Part shown: in pieces, positions 6,767 to 7,809 of the stretch
Layout of the letters: every line of letters begins with the position of its first letter
How positions within the stretch are numbered: the first letter of the stretch is position 1
Assembly (NCBI GenBank): GCA_936943465.1
Contig: CAKZJN010000455.1
Coordinates: 1-7,809 of the forward strand
Source of the DNA: an uncultured Rhodoferax sp.
GTDB lineage: Bacteria; Pseudomonadota; Gammaproteobacteria; Burkholderiales; Burkholderiaceae_C
Length of the DNA stretch: 7,809 bases
Direction of reading: 5' to 3'
Position numbers and translations under genes: made by a program
The notes under the pieces: generated by a model
The model's database searches: none
Told to the model about the DNA's origin: nothing
The model's input: the letters and a program-made list of their open reading frames with translations, nothing else

Positions 6767-7809
6767 AGCGTGCGCTCCTTTCCGGCCACGACCACGCGCC
6801 GGCACGGGTTGACTCCAAACCAGTAGGCCAGTTCATTCGGGTGGGCCACGTCCCACACGCAAAAGTCGGCGCGTTGGCCGGCCACCAACTGGCCGCGATC
6901 GGAAAGGCCCAGCGCCCGCGCCGCACGCACCGTGACGCCAAGCAATGCCTCTTCGGGCGTCAGGCGGAAGAGGGTGCAAGCCATGTTGAGCATCAGCAAC
7001 AAGGACAGACCCGGTGACGAGCCGGGGTTGTGGTCGCTGGCAACGGCCATTGGCACGCCGGCAGCGCGCAGCGCGGCAATCGGCGGCACATGCGTGTCGC
7101 GCAAAAAGTAGTAGGCCCCGGGCAGTAACACCGCCACCGTGCCGCTGCGCGCCATGGCGGCAACGCCTTCGGCACTGAGAAACTCCAGGTGGTCGCACGA
7201 CAAGGCACCAAACTCGGCTGCCAACGCCGCGCCACCCTGGTCGCTGAGTTGTTCGGCATGCAGCTTCACCGGCAGTCCCAGGCGCTGTGCGGCCTCAAAC
7301 ACGCGCCGGGTTTGCGCGGGGCTAAAACCGATGCCTTCGCAAAAGGCGTCCACCGCATCGACTAACCCTTGCGCCTGCAGTTGCGGCATCCAGGCGCAGA
7401 CCGCGTCCACATAGTCGTCGCTGCGACCGGCATATTCGGGCGGCAGGGCGTGCGCGCCCAGGTAGGTGGTGCGCACGGTCAGTGGCAGGCTGCTGCCCAG
7501 CGCGCGGGCAGTGCGCAGGCAGCGGGCCTCATCGTCCAGGCTCAGGCCGTAACCCGATTTGATTTCCAGCGTGGTCACGCCCTCGCGCATCAGGCACAGC
7601 GCGCGTTCGCGTGCGCTCTTCAGCAACTCGGCATCGCTGGCCGCTCGGGTGGCGGCCACGGTGGAACGGATGCCGCCGCCCGCGCGCGCAATCTCCTCGT
7701 AACTCGCACCTTGCAGCCGCAGCTCAAACTCCGCCGCGCGGTGGCCGCCATAGACCAAATGGGTGTGGCAGTCGACTAGACCAGGCGTAACCAACGCACC
7801 GCCCAGGTC
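6763..7809 (-). CDS. hutI: Imidazolonepropionase HutI (5' end outside the window)
   Basis: Predicted cytoplasmic zinc amidohydrolase that opens 4-imidazolone-5-propionate to N-formimidoyl-L-glutamate, the third step of histidine degradation. The frame is open to the window edge: 348 codons are visible against about 405 in the family, so roughly the first 60 residues lie beyond 7809. The TTG at 7794 is internal, because family sequence (GALVTPGLVDCHTH) runs through it. Landmarks numbered from the edge: metal motif HTH in DCHTHLVYGG (H15, H17), KSGYGLSL (84-91), KLHAEQ (182-187, H184), CDHLEF (205-210, H207) and ASDHNPGSSP (257-266, with metal ligand D259). The C-terminal GQLVAGQRADFCVWD strand is typical of amidohydrolases. 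Its stop overlaps the hutG start by 4 bases (ATGA). Its product is the HutF substrate. No frameshift or missing key residue is seen. Confidence 0.96.
   Translation of the reverse strand, partial: DLGGALVTPGLVDCHTHLVYGGHRAAEFELRLQGASYEEIARAGGGIRSTVAATRAASDAELLKSARERALCLMREGVTTLEIKSGYGLSLDDEARCLRTARALGSSLPLTVRTTYLGAHALPPEYAGRSDDYVDAVCAWMPQLQAQGLVDAVDAFCEGIGFSPAQTRRVFEAAQRLGLPVKLHAEQLSDQGGAALAAEFGALSCDHLEFLSAEGVAAMARSGTVAVLLPGAYYFLRDTHVPPIAALRAAGVPMAVASDHNPGSSPGLSLLLMLNMACTLFRLTPEEALLGVTVRAARALGLSDRGQLVAGQRADFCVWDVAHPNELAYWFGVNPCRRVVVAGKERTL
6775..6780 (-). promoter_or_regulatory. Shine-Dalgarno site of hutG inside the end of hutI
   Basis: Read on the minus strand this is AAGGAG, 8 bases before the hutG ATG at 6766. 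It lies within the last codons of hutI, so ribosomes finishing hutI pass over it. This supports the ATG at 6766 and coupled synthesis of the two enzymes. Confidence 0.85.

Larger units (their letters stand above)
4514..7809 (-). other. Lower part of a hut operon (hutI-hutG-hutF)
   Basis: Three same-strand genes with a 4-base overlap (hutI/hutG) and a 33-base gap (hutG/hutF, or 3 bases with the GTG start) very likely share one transcript. The presence of both HutF and the N-formylglutamate-type HutG shows the five-step route, which yields ammonia and formate, rather than the four-step route that releases formamide. No promoter is visible between the genes, so the operon promoter and any HutC-type operator should lie beyond the right edge. 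Confidence 0.85.

Noticed and set aside
7792..7794. TTG at 7794 as the hutI start codon
   Set aside because: The frame stays open to the edge, and conserved imidazolonepropionase sequence continues across this codon, so it is an internal Leu and the gene is simply cut by the window.

Overview
The window is GC-rich proteobacterial DNA. The codon bias, the HutI-HutG-HutF set and the style of the hybrid kinase suggest a betaproteobacterium of the Burkholderiales, probably Comamonadaceae. This taxon is inferred from general resemblance, not from a search. The window is almost fully coding: five protein genes, one cut by the right edge. I see no RNA gene, mobile element, CRISPR array or long repeat.

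Left part (15-1427, + strand): an NtrC-family sigma-54-dependent response regulator with receiver, AAA+ and Fis-type DNA-binding domains. Its sigma-54 contact loop reads GAFTDA instead of GAFTGA. It converges, with only 6 bp between stop codons, on a 977-residue membrane hybrid histidine kinase (4367-1434, - strand). The kinase has two membrane segments around a periplasmic helical region I do not recognise, then HisKA, HATPase, two receivers and an Hpt domain. A hairpin followed by TTTT lies just past the regulator's stop, inside the antisense 3' end of the kinase gene, and may terminate the regulator transcript.

Right part (7809-4514, - strand): the lower half of a histidine utilisation (hut) operon in the order hutI (5' end outside the window), hutG, hutF. 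hutI and hutG overlap as ATGA. Together they convert imidazolonepropionate to N-formimidoylglutamate (HutI), then N-formylglutamate plus ammonia (HutF), then glutamate plus formate (HutG). This is the five-step route known from Pseudomonas. The upper genes (hutH, hutU, a regulator) would be expected beyond the right edge.

A 146-bp gap (4368-4513) separates hutF from the kinase gene on the same strand. It holds two small hairpins and a TATACT box. It could contain a weak hutF terminator and the kinase promoter, but whether the kinase is co-transcribed with hut is open. I see no convincing new biological system. The points most worth checking are the GAFTDA loop, the Lys-to-Arg change in the kinase's first receiver, its unassigned sensor region, and whether the kinase or regulator has any role in histidine use.
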